NCBI RefSeq assembly: GCF_000384315.1
Contig: NZ_ARVW01000001.1
Span: 4,588,157-4,652,156 of the forward strand
DNA from: Amycolatopsis nigrescens CSC17Ta-90
GTDB taxonomy: Bacteria; Actinomycetota; Actinomycetes; Mycobacteriales; Pseudonocardiaceae
Reading direction: 5' to 3'
Length of the DNA: 64,000 bases
Both the position numbers and the translations under genes were made by a program. Under the pieces are notes generated by a model, which was not told the origin of the DNA, searched no databases, and saw only the letters and a program-made list of their open reading frames with translations. Of this stretch, positions 1 to 7,825 are shown one piece after another; position 1 is the first letter of the stretch, and each line of letters starts with the position of its first letter.

Positions 1-1749
1 CGCGCTCGCCGCACCCCGGGCCGACTCACGTCGGTAGCCGGTCACCTCCCGGGGCCGTCTGATTTCGCGCGGCCCGGTTCGGTGATCGCCGCCCTCGATC
101 ACGCCGCGCAGCGCGCCACACCTGGTCACGACACCGAGCCGGACGAGGACGATCGCGACGATGCCGTCGACCACAGCGTCACATCCGGCACCCTCGTGGC
201 CGGGCGGCGACGGGTCTGGCCGCCACCCGCACCCGTGATCACCGCCCACACCAGCGGCGGCGCCCTGGCGCTGGATCTGTCGGCCACGGCCGGGCTCGCG
301 CTGACTGGCCCCGGTGCCGCGTCTGCTGCCCGCGCGGTGCTGGCCACCGTGCTGGCCGTCGACGCACGCTACCCGGCCCGTGCGCTGCTGGCCGATCCCG
401 CCACCGCCGAGCTGGTCGCCGGAGGCGCTGGCCTGGCCGTGCTGCAGCAGGCTCCCGGGGTCGAGGTCACCGACGACGAGACCGCGGCGCTGGCGCGGTT
501 GCGCACCGAGCTCGCCCGCCGTACCCGGCTGCGCGACGACGACCAACTCGACGCCGACCTCCACGGCGACGAAGGCCACCAGGAGCGGCTCGGCGGCAGC
601 GCCGGCCCGGTGCCGCTGCTGGTGGTGGCAGCCCGTCCGACTCCGCAGTACCGGCGGGAATGGGCCACGATCGGCGACCAAGGCCGCACGGTCGGCATCC
701 ACGCCCTGCTCCTGAGCGACGACCAGCTTCACGAGACCGGCGACCTCACGCAGCTGGCCCTCGACGCCGACGGCACCATCACCGCCGCGCACGGCCCCGG
801 CACCGAATCGGTGGCCGGAGCACGCGCCGAAACCCTCACCCCAGCTGAAGCAGGCGAGATCTGGCACCTGCTGGCCGCCGCCCGCACCCCCGAGCCCCGC
901 CAACCCCACGACGACACCACCGTGGACGGCGCCCACGGCGACCGCGGCGTGGACTCCGCTGCCGCTGCCGGCACCCCGCAGGGCAAGGGGCACGCCACGA
1001 CGGCGGCAGACGAGGACGAACCGGCCGTGGTGATGCGGCTGCTTGGCGGGGTGCGCATGCACGCGCACGGCGGCCACGTCCGCGGGCTGCGTGCCCGCGC
1101 CCGGGAGGTCCTGGCCTACCTCGCCGCCCACCCCCGCGGCATCACCGCGGACACGCTGCGCGAGGCAGTCCTGCCCGACCAACCCGCTGCGCGGCTGCAT
1201 GAGGCCATCTCCTACGCCCGCTCCGCGCTGCGCACAGCCACCGGCGAACACGGGGCCGTGTTCGTGGTCGCCGAGTCCGGCCGCTACCGCCTCGACCCGG
1301 ATATCGTCACCGCCGACGTGTGGGAGTTGGAAGACGTGCTTACCCGCGCCCGCACCACCAACGACCCCGGCACTCGCATGGAGGCGCTGCGCCGCCTCGT
1401 TCGTGTGTGCCGGGCCGGAGCACCGCTGGACGGGGCACCGTACTCGTGGGCCGAACCTGTGGCCGAGCACTGGCGCAGCCAGGCCGTCGACGCCCTCGTC
1501 GCCCTTGCCTGCGAAGTCCGCGAGACCAACCCCGACGAGGCGCTCGACGCCCTCGCCGTCGCCATCACCTGGGATCCCTACACCGAAGCCCTCTACCGCC
1601 GCACCATCGCGCTGCAGCGCGACCTCGGCCGCCTCGACGCCGCCCACACCACCTACCGGCGCCTGCACACCACTCTGCGCGATATCGACCTCGAACCCGA
1701 TCCCGACACCACCGCACTACTCGATAAGACGCCCGTACCGCAGCGGTAG
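1..1749 (+). CDS. BTAD-domain transcriptional regulator, C-terminal part
   Basis: The frame is open from base 1 with no stop, so the 5' end of the gene lies outside the window; a GTG at 82 is only an internal option. The last ~240 residues form a winged-helix plus BTAD/TPR-like module of the SARP/AfsR type: a wHTH around GGVRMHAHGGHVRGLRAR, then a helical repeat region ending near DLEPDPDTTALLDK. The middle is Ala/Asp/Glu-rich. Plasmid and ICE members of this family are often near 1000 residues with N-terminal membrane or LysM parts, so about half may be missing. Regulation of element genes is an inference from family and position. Confidence 0.8.
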   Translation, partial: RARRTPGRLTSVAGHLPGPSDFARPGSVIAALDHAAQRATPGHDTEPDEDDRDDAVDHSVTSGTLVAGRRRVWPPPAPVITAHTSGGALALDLSATAGLALTGPGAASAARAVLATVLAVDARYPARALLADPATAELVAGGAGLAVLQQAPGVEVTDDETAALARLRTELARRTRLRDDDQLDADLHGDEGHQERLGGSAGPVPLLVVAARPTPQYRREWATIGDQGRTVGIHALLLSDDQLHETGDLTQLALDADGTITAAHGPGTESVAGARAETLTPAEAGEIWHLLAAARTPEPRQPHDDTTVDGAHGDRGVDSAAAAGTPQGKGHATTAADEDEPAVVMRLLGGVRMHAHGGHVRGLRARAREVLAYLAAHPRGITADTLREAVLPDQPAARLHEAISYARSALRTATGEHGAVFVVAESGRYRLDPDIVTADVWELEDVLTRARTTNDPGTRMEALRRLVRVCRAGAPLDGAPYSWAEPVAEHWRSQAVDALVALACEVRETNPDEALDALAVAITWDPYTEALYRRTIALQRDLGRLDAAHTTYRRLHTTLRDIDLEPDPDTTALLDKTPVPQR

Positions 1750-2215
1750 TTACCCCGCTTCCGCTTTACATAAAGGTGTGCTCCACTGCGGTCCCAGACC
1801 ACAACGAAATACCCAGCACCGGCAAACCAGGTACGCGCAATGAACAAGTTCGCTTTCTCTCGACAGAACTACATTGCCCGGCCGCAATGGTGGGCAAAGT
1901 TGAAGTCTGCGCCCGGATGCCTTTATGTCGCAATGAGTGCAGATCTCTCGGCGAGCGCCCGCGGCAACAGCAGGCCGTTCGAGGGCGAGACAGCCGCCAA
2001 TCCCGGTGTCGGGAGGGGGTCGTCCGGGGCGTCGTCCTGGACGTCGACGGCACGTCATCTCAAGGATGACCCCCCACTGACCCCCTTGCACTCCACAACA
2101 CCGCAGCTCAACCCGCCTTGCGCTAGGAGGCTGGCGAGCCAGACTGGTCACGATAACCACTCCGTACGGACCTCTCACCTCACATACTGGTCACCTCGCT
2201 GCGGCTTTCGCCGCT

Positions 2216-2244
2216 GTTGTGTGTCGCAGAATGCGACACACAAC
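2216..2244. repeat. Perfect 13-bp inverted repeat, probable operator or hairpin
   Basis: GTTGTGTGTCGCA at 2216-2228 is followed by GAA and its exact reverse complement at 2232-2244. The core TGTCGCA-n3-TGCGACA is a typical dyad operator shape. It lies about 250 bp upstream of the first small accessory gene. No T-tract follows, so a terminator is less likely. Confidence 0.6.
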
Positions 2245-2248
2245 CTGT

Positions 2249-2265
2249 CCGCCGAAAAACGGCGG
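2249..2265. repeat. Short GC hairpin
   Basis: CCGCCG, five A residues, then CGGCGG. It sits 4 bp after the 13-bp inverted repeat, giving a compact tandem-hairpin arrangement. Function unknown. Confidence 0.4.
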
Positions 2266-2496
2266 AAACGCGCAATAATTCCCCCGTGCGGCCGGCCCCT
2301 ACGTGCGCGCGGGCGCGCATTCGCGCACGTCATGCGCGCGACACGGCTAGTCAAAAACCCCCGAAAAATCCGCGCCCGGTCATTGCGTGCCCTGCCGCAT
2401 CGAGCTAGCGTGGAAATATCAGCGGGAACGGAAACCGCAAACCCAACAATTACGCACCTCGCCGGAAATGTGTCCGAACGACAAACGGGAAAACGC

Positions 2497-2844
2497 ATGA
2501 GCACCTACGCCCAATTTGTAACCAAGGTCAATGGCGCCTGGTTCGGCACCCTGCACCGTGACAGCTACCCGGCGGGCGTGGCCGCGGTCGGCCCCGGGCG
2601 CCTGGCCCTGACCGCCACCGACCCGGACACCTTCCGCGACGCGGTCGACGACCTGCTGACCGTGTGGGAGGACGACGGGCACGGAGCTGCGATCTACCCG
2701 CGGCACCGCGGCGACACCCCGCCGCTGGATACCGACTACGTGTACGCCTTCGACGGCACCCGGGTCTGGATCCGGCGACCCGATCACACCTGGCTACCGG
2801 CGGCTGACCACCCCGACGTCAAAGCCGCCCTCGACCCCAAATGA
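2497..2844 (+). CDS. Small accessory protein, VWIRR paralogue family
   Basis: A 115-residue acidic protein of unknown function. The ATG at 2497 is used because the longer open frame upstream has no protein-like composition. The N-terminus (MSTYAQFVTKVNG) and the C-terminal pattern YAFDGTRVWIRR resemble the product of the gene at 4777, and more distantly that at 4237, so these are paralogues within the element. No catalytic motif or membrane segment is seen. It is followed directly by a copy of the leader palindrome and the next small gene. Confidence 0.75.
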   Translation: MSTYAQFVTKVNGAWFGTLHRDSYPAGVAAVGPGRLALTATDPDTFRDAVDDLLTVWEDDGHGAAIYPRHRGDTPPLDTDYVYAFDGTRVWIRRPDHTWLPAADHPDVKAALDPK

Positions 2845-2871
2845 GTCCACAGTAGATGCTGAGGAGAAGTC

Positions 2872-3294
2872 ATGACGAAGATCATGTTCGACTACTTCCG
2901 GATACTCGAAGGCTACGAATTCGAGCCCGATGACGACTACGAAACATTCCACAGCCCAGGCGGCCAGGTCACGGTGACCATCACCGACCGCGAAGGCTCG
3001 CTCACCGTGACCGCCCTCACCGCCGACCGCGCCCGCCTGATCCGCTGGACAACCCTGATCAACGGCGCACCCCCCGAGGTGCTCGACGCCACCCTGCGCG
3101 CAGCCGAACCCGACCTAGCCACCAACGTCCACAGTGGACAGCAGACGACGACCGGAACCGTGCGCCCCGGGCGGCATTGGACCAATCAAGAAATCGACGC
3201 GGCGCTGACTCGGATTGCCGACCGCAAGTACCCGCGTGCGCATCCCCGGCGACGGACAGGTCCGGACGGGCGAATCTACCCGGACGGCGTCTGA
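2872..3294 (+). CDS. Small accessory protein, unknown function
   Basis: A 140-residue acidic N-terminal half (FEPDDDYETFHSPGGQ) with alternating beta-like segments is followed by a basic C-terminus (YPRAHPRRRTGPDGR). The start ATG has a GAGGAG ribosome-binding site. A copy of the leader palindrome precedes it and another lies within its coding sequence at 3127. Domain not recognised. It belongs to the run of small plus-strand genes from 2497 to 5112. Confidence 0.65.
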   Translation: MTKIMFDYFRILEGYEFEPDDDYETFHSPGGQVTVTITDREGSLTVTALTADRARLIRWTTLINGAPPEVLDATLRAAEPDLATNVHSGQQTTTGTVRPGRHWTNQEIDAALTRIADRKYPRAHPRRRTGPDGRIYPDGV

Positions 3295-3330
3295 AAACCC
3301 ATATGTCCATAGTAGACAGAAAGAGGCGTA

Positions 3331-3576
3331 GTGACCATGAACGAGGCGTTCAAGGCCGGCATGAAGGCTCTCCGTGAGCACATGGCCCGCGAGGTCGAAC
3401 AGGCACCCGTACCCCCGGCTGACGTGCTCGCCCGCACGATCACCCGGCGCGACGTCCGACAGTACGACGTCTACTTCATCTGGGGACCGGGTCGGGATAT
3501 CGCTAGCCGGACCGACTGCGGGCACGGCTACTGCCTGACCGATTCATGCCCCTGCTGCGACGCCGACGACGACTAG
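3331..3576 (+). CDS. Small cysteine-rich accessory protein
   Basis: An 81-residue product. GTG at 3331 follows AAAGAGG with good spacing; an ATG at 3337 in the same frame is the alternative. The N-terminal half is helical, and the C-terminus has four Cys and a His in DCGHGYCLTDSCPCC, a possible metal-binding tail. The leader palindrome lies at 3305. No known family recognised. Confidence 0.6.
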   Translation: MTMNEAFKAGMKALREHMAREVEQAPVPPADVLARTITRRDVRQYDVYFIWGPGRDIASRTDCGHGYCLTDSCPCCDADDD

Positions 3577-3620
3577 ACCAGAGTCCACAGTGGACTTAAA
3601 TTCGGAAAGGGGTGGCGCCG

Positions 3621-3860
3621 ATGGCTACCACTGAAGACAGCTGCTCACCTGCAAGTGTGGCAGGCGCCACCGACATCGTCATCCAGACCGTGCGCCTGCT
3701 GTGCGGGCACGAGTTCCGCTACCGGATTCCCCGAACGCTCGCGGAGTCCGGCTTCGCACGAATCGGCGTGGCATGGCGCTGCGTGAGGTGTAACCCGACC
3801 GGCGATACCGCACGGCGGATCACTGCCCTGCACAACGCGCCCGCCGACACTGACCACTAG
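3621..3860 (+). CDS. Small accessory protein with CGH / CxxC motifs
   Basis: A 79-residue protein with LLCGHEFRYRIP and WRCVRCNP, that is three cysteines and a histidine that could bind a metal. ATG at 3621 follows GGAAAGG; GTG at 3612 is an in-frame alternative. It is preceded by an exact copy of the leader palindrome at 3583. Function unknown. Confidence 0.6.
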   Translation: MATTEDSCSPASVAGATDIVIQTVRLLCGHEFRYRIPRTLAESGFARIGVAWRCVRCNPTGDTARRITALHNAPADTDH

Positions 3861-3890
3861 CCGCACATCGTCGCAACCCGGGAGGGCCCC

Positions 3891-4181
3891 GTGACCGCAA
3901 ATACCGCCACCCGCGAAATCACTCCGCTGGACTACGGCATCCACGTGGAGTTCCTTACGGGGTACCTGCGCACCGCCTACGGGCACCCGACGGCCATCGC
4001 CTACTACGCGGGCCGCTCGTGAGTCGCGTGCCGGATGGTCGATTTTCTGCCTGACCAGCCCGGCCCGCACGGCCGGTGGAGGTACCCCAGGCGAGAAGTG
4101 ACCGCCGACACCTACGAGGAGGCCTTCGCCGTGCTCGGGTTCCCGCACGACCTCGACCTCGACCGCCCCCAGAACGTGTAA
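3891..4181 (+). pseudogene. Small gene interrupted by in-frame TGA
   Basis: GTG at 3891 follows GGGAGGG and reads 43 codons to TGA at 4020-4022. The same frame continues with protein-like sequence (VACRMVDFLPDQPG onward to LDRPQNV) to TAA at 4179-4181. A 96-codon gene split by one nonsense codon is the simplest reading. A restart at ATG 4033, or a sequencing error, cannot be excluded. The product would be a small acidic protein like its neighbours; function unknown. Confidence 0.55.
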
Positions 4182-4236
4182 GGCAACCGCAACCAGCAGC
4201 AGTGAGTCCACAGTGGACTCATGTAAGGAGGTTCCC

Positions 4237-4704
4237 ATGCTCCACAGCGTAGAGATCTACCTCGGGCGCGACCCCGACGACGCCATCTGGCTAGCGACGA
4301 TGTACGCGATCAACGTCCACCCCGACCGGCTGCCGATCATGATCGCCTCCCTCGACCCCGGCCGGGACGCGCTCGAAGCCACCGACCTCGGCACCTACCT
4401 CGCCGGTATCACCGACCTCGTCGACGAATGGGAGGACCTCCACGGGCCTGGTCGCGACCCCGCCAGCATGGGTCCGGGATTGGTGCTGCCCTCCTACAGC
4501 CTTACCTACGCCGCCGGACGCACCTGGCTACGCCGCCACTCCGGCTCCTGGGCACGCCGCCACGCCGACACCTGGCAGCAGGCGACCACCGACCCGGCCG
4601 GGCCACCGGAAACCCGCGAGAACTTTAACCGCGTGCTCGACGGCTTCGCGGGTGTCCCCGGCGACCCCTGCGAGGTGCTGCTCCGCGAAGAAGCCTGCCG
4701 CTAG
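4237..4704 (+). CDS. Small accessory protein, distant VWIRR paralogue
   Basis: A 155-residue protein. ATG at 4237 has an ideal AAGGAGG ribosome-binding site and a palindrome copy 31 bp upstream. The pattern YAAGRTWLRRHSGSW near residue 90 matches the YTFDGGRVWIRR region of the gene at 4777, and DLVDEWEDL parallels the DDLLTVWEDD segment of the gene at 2497. This indicates divergent paralogues. No enzyme motif seen. Confidence 0.7.
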   Translation: MLHSVEIYLGRDPDDAIWLATMYAINVHPDRLPIMIASLDPGRDALEATDLGTYLAGITDLVDEWEDLHGPGRDPASMGPGLVLPSYSLTYAAGRTWLRRHSGSWARRHADTWQQATTDPAGPPETRENFNRVLDGFAGVPGDPCEVLLREEACR

Positions 4705-4776
4705 CGCCCCGCACGACACCGAACACGCCAGCTCCACAACTCGCTGTATGTCCATAGTGGATAGAAAGGATCTGTC

Positions 4777-5112
4777 ATGACGAACTACGCCGCCTTCTAT
4801 GTCGGCCGAGGCGAGAACGCCGAGTGGATCGGCACCGTGCGGGGCGACGGGGTGACCGGCGGGCTGGCCGCCGCAGAGGCCGAGCACCAACCGCTCGACG
4901 CCACCACCGAGAACGGCTACCGCGTCGCGGTCACAGCGTTCCTGCGGATATGGGAGCAATGGGTAGGCCACGCCTACCTGCCCGACCAAGTCGACCGGTA
5001 CGACTACAGCGAGCTGGCCGACCTCGCGTACACCTTCGACGGCGGCCGGGTGTGGATCCGCCGCACCCGCACCGCCGCGTGGGAACCGGCGCACGCCCTG
5101 AACCAGAACTGA
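4777..5112 (+). CDS. Small accessory protein, VWIRR paralogue family
   Basis: A 111-residue acidic protein that resembles the 2497 product along its length: MTNYAAF start, central FLRIWEQW, and YTFDGGRVWIRR near the end. ATG at 4777 has AAAGGA upstream and a palindrome copy at 4750. Function unknown. It is the last intact gene of the plus-strand small-gene block. Confidence 0.7.
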   Translation: MTNYAAFYVGRGENAEWIGTVRGDGVTGGLAAAEAEHQPLDATTENGYRVAVTAFLRIWEQWVGHAYLPDQVDRYDYSELADLAYTFDGGRVWIRRTRTAAWEPAHALNQN

Positions 5113-5164
5113 CTTCCTTCGCCGGCGCGAAACGTACCGGGATCGCTCCGCACGCCATGCGCGC

Positions 5165-5446
5165 ATGCGCTACGACGGCCCAGCGTGCCGACAGTGCGCC
5201 GACCCCACCTCGGACGCCCTAGGTCGCCGCGCCCGGCTACGGCCAGGTCCGCGTCTACAAGGCCGGACACGCCAAGGAACTGAGCCCGTGCGGCATCCTC
5301 GATCTTGAAGAAGTCCGCTAGACGAGTGAGGCCGAGTTGCAGCACGCTGAGCTGGCTGACTCCTCCGACGAACTCCGCGCACTCGAAGGCTCACACGCCA
5401 TGGCCGCGCACCGAGCAACGCGCGTACACATCCGGAGTCCACAATG
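5165..5446 (+). pseudogene. Probable decayed small gene
   Basis: ATG at 5165 begins a protein-like stretch (MRYDGPACRQCADPTSDALG). A +1 shift near 5230 gives GYGQVRVYKAGHAKELSPCG up to a TAG at 5320-5322. Beyond it, the same frame is again protein-like (ELQHAELADSSDELRALEGSH). At least one frameshift and one stop are needed to rebuild a gene, so this looks like a remnant. The reconstruction is tentative. Confidence 0.35.
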
Positions 5447-5522
5447 GACGGTGGGTGTAAGCGTGGGCCGGCGTACTCCGCCCTGCTGACCGGTCACGGT
5501 CTTATCCCGCGTCTCGGTAGAC

Positions 5523-5569
5523 GTGCTGTTACCCCGACGGCCCGCGGTGGGTCGTCGGGGTAGCAGCAC
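5523..5569. terminator. Strong hairpin between convergent genes
   Basis: GTGCTGTTACCCCGACG at 5523-5539 pairs with CGTCGGGGTAGCAGCAC at 5553-5569 (16 of 17), with a 13-nt loop. It sits just beyond the stop of the minus-strand gene ending at 5574 and after the plus-strand block, as expected for a bidirectional terminator. Confidence 0.65.
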
Positions 5570-5573
5570 GCCC

Positions 5574-5873
5574 TTACGCGGTCCAGGTGAAGCTGGCGGG
5601 GCTGTCGCCGTCGTCGGTCGGGGTGATGGTGATGGTCCAGGGCCAGTCGCATCCCCCATGGCCGGGCAGCTTGCGGTGGTCATAACGGCGCCCGCACCAC
5701 ATGACCAGGGGCCGGTCGGGTACCAGCCAGTGGTAGGCCAGCAGGGCGACGTCGACCCAGGTCCGGCTGCCGCAGCACGGGTAGGTCAGCACGGCGTAGC
5801 GGATGCCGGCGCGGCGCAGGAGCACGGCGGGCTCGGTGGTGGTGTCGCCGCGCCGGTACGTGCGGCGGGTCAC
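5574..5873 (-). CDS. Small hypothetical protein with Cys/His clusters
   Basis: A 99-residue product. GTG at 5873 overlaps the TGA of the upstream gene in a GTGA arrangement, implying translational coupling. YPCCGSRTW and CGRRYDHRKLPGHGGC provide Cys/His pairs that could bind zinc. Family not recognised. Confidence 0.6.
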   Translation of the reverse strand: MTRRTYRRGDTTTEPAVLLRRAGIRYAVLTYPCCGSRTWVDVALLAYHWLVPDRPLVMWCGRRYDHRKLPGHGGCDWPWTITITPTDDGDSPASFTWTA

Positions 5874-6127
5874 CGCTGCCGCTCCCGTTCGACGGTCGCG
5901 TGGGTGATCCACGCAGCATGGATGTCCTCGACCAGCCGACCGGTTGCGCGGTCGTGCACGCTGATCAGTGACCCGATCCCGATCACCGGCCCGGACACCC
6001 AGCGGGGTATGTCGGCGGCACGGTGGGCCTGAGGGATCGCGGCCACGACGGTGAGTTCGTGGCCGCGGTCGGTCCCGCGGTGGGCCGCCCGCAAGAGGGG
6101 CAGCGGATAGGGCGGGGTGAGCTGCAC
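5870..6127 (-). CDS. Small hypothetical protein
   Basis: An 85-residue product. GTG at 6127 follows AAGAAGGGA at suitable spacing. A central hydrophobic segment (WVSGPVIGIGSLISV) is too short and mixed to call a membrane helix. It is coupled to the gene at 5574 by a 4-bp overlap. Domain not recognised. Confidence 0.55.
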   Translation of the reverse strand: MQLTPPYPLPLLRAAHRGTDRGHELTVVAAIPQAHRAADIPRWVSGPVIGIGSLISVHDRATGRLVEDIHAAWITHATVERERQR

Positions 6128-6227
6128 GGCAAAGTCCCTTCTTCGACGAGGCATCGACGGCAATGCCGGATCGGGGCGCGCCGCCGGGTGGTCGGTGGCG
6201 CGCCCCGTACCTCCGGGTGGTGGTGGG

Positions 6228-6848
6228 TCAGTGGGCGGCGAGCTGGTAGCGGCGCGGCTCGTCCTGGACCAGGGCGACGGTGCCCTGCTCGGTGAGCTTG
6301 TCCAGCGCGTTGCGCACCGCCCCGGAGGATCGGACCAGCTTGCGGCCGATCTCGCCGGCGGTGTAGGCGTTGTCACGCCGCTCGGGCTCGGACAGGAAGT
6401 CCTCGACCAGGCCGTGCAGCGCGCCCTTGGGCAGCCTGCCGCTCGGCGGCGTGCCGGTGCCCGACTTCGCCGCAGTCGCCGCGGTCACCGTGTTCTCGGC
6501 GGTGTCGGCCTTCGTCTGCCGTGTCGAGGTCGTCTCGCGCTGGCGGGGCTTCGGGCTGTCGTCGACCGGCTCCGGGGCCGACCAGCGGGCGGTGGCCTTG
6601 CGTCCGCCGGTGTCCTCGTCGGGCTGCCGCACGGCCTGCCCGTCGGTCACCCAGGCGGCGAGGAGCTTGGTCGCGGTCGAGCCGCCGATGCCCGCCAGCT
6701 CGGCCAGCTCGCGGGCGGTCGTGCCCGGGTTGCGGCGCAACGCGGTGCGCAGCTTGTCCGCGGCCGACGGGCCGGTGTTGCCGTTCGCGGTGGCTTTCGT
6801 CGCCGTCGCGGCTTTCGCGGTGTTGGTGGTTTTCGTGGTGCGTGGCAT
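6228..6848 (-). CDS. Winged-helix/HTH DNA-binding protein
   Basis: A 206-residue protein with two helix-turn-helix-like regions separated by a Thr/Ala-rich linker. The first is DKLRTALRRNPGTTARELAE onward (GIGGSTATKLLAAW). The second is near the C-terminus, around YTAGEIGRKLVRSSGAVRNA. ATG at 6848 is preceded by GGGGG at 9 bp. A DNA-binding regulatory role for the element is inferred from the fold pattern; the target is unknown. It is probably the first gene of a short minus-strand operon with the two small genes below it. Confidence 0.65.
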   Translation of the reverse strand: MPRTTKTTNTAKAATATKATANGNTGPSAADKLRTALRRNPGTTARELAELAGIGGSTATKLLAAWVTDGQAVRQPDEDTGGRKATARWSAPEPVDDSPKPRQRETTSTRQTKADTAENTVTAATAAKSGTGTPPSGRLPKGALHGLVEDFLSEPERRDNAYTAGEIGRKLVRSSGAVRNALDKLTEQGTVALVQDEPRRYQLAAH

Positions 6849-7037
6849 GACGATGCACCCCCTTTGATCGGGTGTTGGTTGTGGATGGTCATGCCCCCGG
6901 GGGCTTGTAGCCCTCCGGCGCGCTACCGGGGTCGTGCGGGCTACGCGTCCATCAACGCTCGATCCCGACATGAAGTCAACGGCCCCGTCCAAACAAGACA
7001 GTCATCTTTCTACCGTGGCCGTTTTTCGTTGTGCCGC

Positions 7038-7072
7038 TTGACATTACGTGCGAGTCGAGCGTCCATGTGGAC
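7038..7072 (+). promoter_or_regulatory. Promoter-like element with AGTCGAGCG motif
   Basis: TTGACATT at 7038 is followed 7 nt later by AGTCGAGCG and then the near-palindrome GTCCATGTGGAC at 7061-7072, upstream of the gene at 7117. The same TTGACATT ... AGTCGAGCGTC arrangement recurs at 8714, and a variant at 25868. The -35 is clear; no good -10 is visible at 17 bp, so the second block may be an operator or an unusual -10. Confidence 0.5.
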
Positions 7073-7116
7073 GCGCGGGAACCGCGCAACACCCCCACGG
7101 AAAGGAAACCGCAACC

Positions 7117-7545
7117 ATGCTGCACACCGACCCCGCGACCACGGCCGAACAGCCCGTGGATTACGTGATCGGCGACCAGTACGACGACACGGCCACCCTG
7201 TCGCTGCCCGAGGTAGCGAAACTGCTGGACCGCGACCTCCTCGACGTCCAGGGCGATGACCTGATCGCCCGCGGGGCCGAGTTCGACGTCACGGCCGACG
7301 AATCCGGCCCACAGGGCGTCGTGCGGGTCGCGGTGTCCGGGCTGGCGATCCCGTCCGCGCCCACCGGGACCGAGAGCGACGTCATCGACGACACGATCAG
7401 GAGCGTGTTCGAGCTGGCTAGCCACTACAACCGGGTTGAGCGCCTGCGGCCCGACCGGTGCCGGTTCCTCATCGCGGTCGAGGTCATGTCCGACTCCGGC
7501 GCCGTTATCGGCGGGTTCATCGGAACCATGCGTTACTACGATTGA
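7117..7545 (+). CDS. Hypothetical accessory protein
   Basis: A 142-residue acidic protein. ATG at 7117 follows AAAGGAAA. The leader GGAAACCGCAA just before the start also occurs near 2440 and at 21839. The N-terminal half is Asp-rich; the C-terminus has beta-like segments (RCRFLIAVEVMSD, GGFIGTMRYY). No known domain is recognised. A promoter-like element precedes it. Confidence 0.6.
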   Translation: MLHTDPATTAEQPVDYVIGDQYDDTATLSLPEVAKLLDRDLLDVQGDDLIARGAEFDVTADESGPQGVVRVAVSGLAIPSAPTGTESDVIDDTIRSVFELASHYNRVERLRPDRCRFLIAVEVMSDSGAVIGGFIGTMRYYD

Positions 7546-7650
7546 TGACTCGACGCCGTGTGCCGTGGTCGCCCGTTCGAGACGACCGTGTGACCGCCAC
7601 CGACATCTGCCACCGCACGCCTGGGTCGACCTGGACTTTCAGGCCCGGTG

Positions 7651-7720
7651 GTCACCGCTGGTTGTCACCGACGGCCAGCCCTACTTGTCACCAAACGCGG
7701 ATGCCAGCCTTGTTGTCACC
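7651..7720. repeat. TTGTCACC repeats beside the left inverted repeat
   Basis: GTCACC at 7651 and TTGTCACC at 7662, 7685 and 7713 lie just outside the 32-bp repeat at 7739. The matching orientation-reversed motifs GGTGACA (8625) and GTGACAA (8639) lie outside the right repeat. Repeated short motifs next to inverted repeats on both sides resemble transposase or recombinase binding-site arrays. Confidence 0.5.
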
Positions 7721-7738
7721 AGCTCGACCAGCGCCGAT

Positions 7739-7770
7739 GTGACTGAGCGTTCCGGTTGGCTAGTTGAGCG
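7739..7770 (+). repeat. Left 32-bp inverted repeat of a one-gene cassette
   Basis: GTGACTGAGCGTTCCGGTTG begins the repeat. It matches the reverse complement of 8568-8599 at 30 of 32 positions. The pair encloses about 800 bp that contain only the membrane-protein gene at 7826-8449. Confidence 0.75.
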
Positions 7771-7825
7771 GCCTGGTTGGCCAGGGTCGCGCTGCCCGGC
7801 ATGGGCGGTCAATGCCGGGAGTTCG

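Larger units (their letters stand above)
1750..2496. other. Gene-free stretch with two strong inverted repeats
   Basis: Plus-strand frame is open here but its conceptual product is Arg/Ser-rich and unlike a protein, so no gene is called. The segment is relatively A/T-rich near 1780-1930 and 2220-2280 and contains the inverted repeats listed separately. It probably carries the promoter and control sites for the small-gene block that begins at 2497. Confidence 0.5.
2845..5449. repeat. Array of GTCCACAGTGGAC-like palindromes in gene leaders
   Basis: Copies lie at 2845-2857, 3127-3139 (inside a gene), 3305-3317, 3583-3595, 4206-4218, 4750-4762 and 5437-5449, with consensus GTCCAyAGTrGAC. Five of them start 26 to 38 bp before a start codon, between the previous stop codon and the ribosome-binding site. 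Further near-copies occur at 10085-10097 and in core DNA (33115, 39045), so the motif is not exclusive to the element. The regular placement suggests a leader hairpin or operator; that is inference. Confidence 0.6.

Noticed and set aside
1840..2496. N-terminal extension of the 2497 gene to 1840
   Set aside because: The extension contains strong inverted repeats and has no protein-like composition; the paralogue at 4777 begins at the equivalent of 2497.
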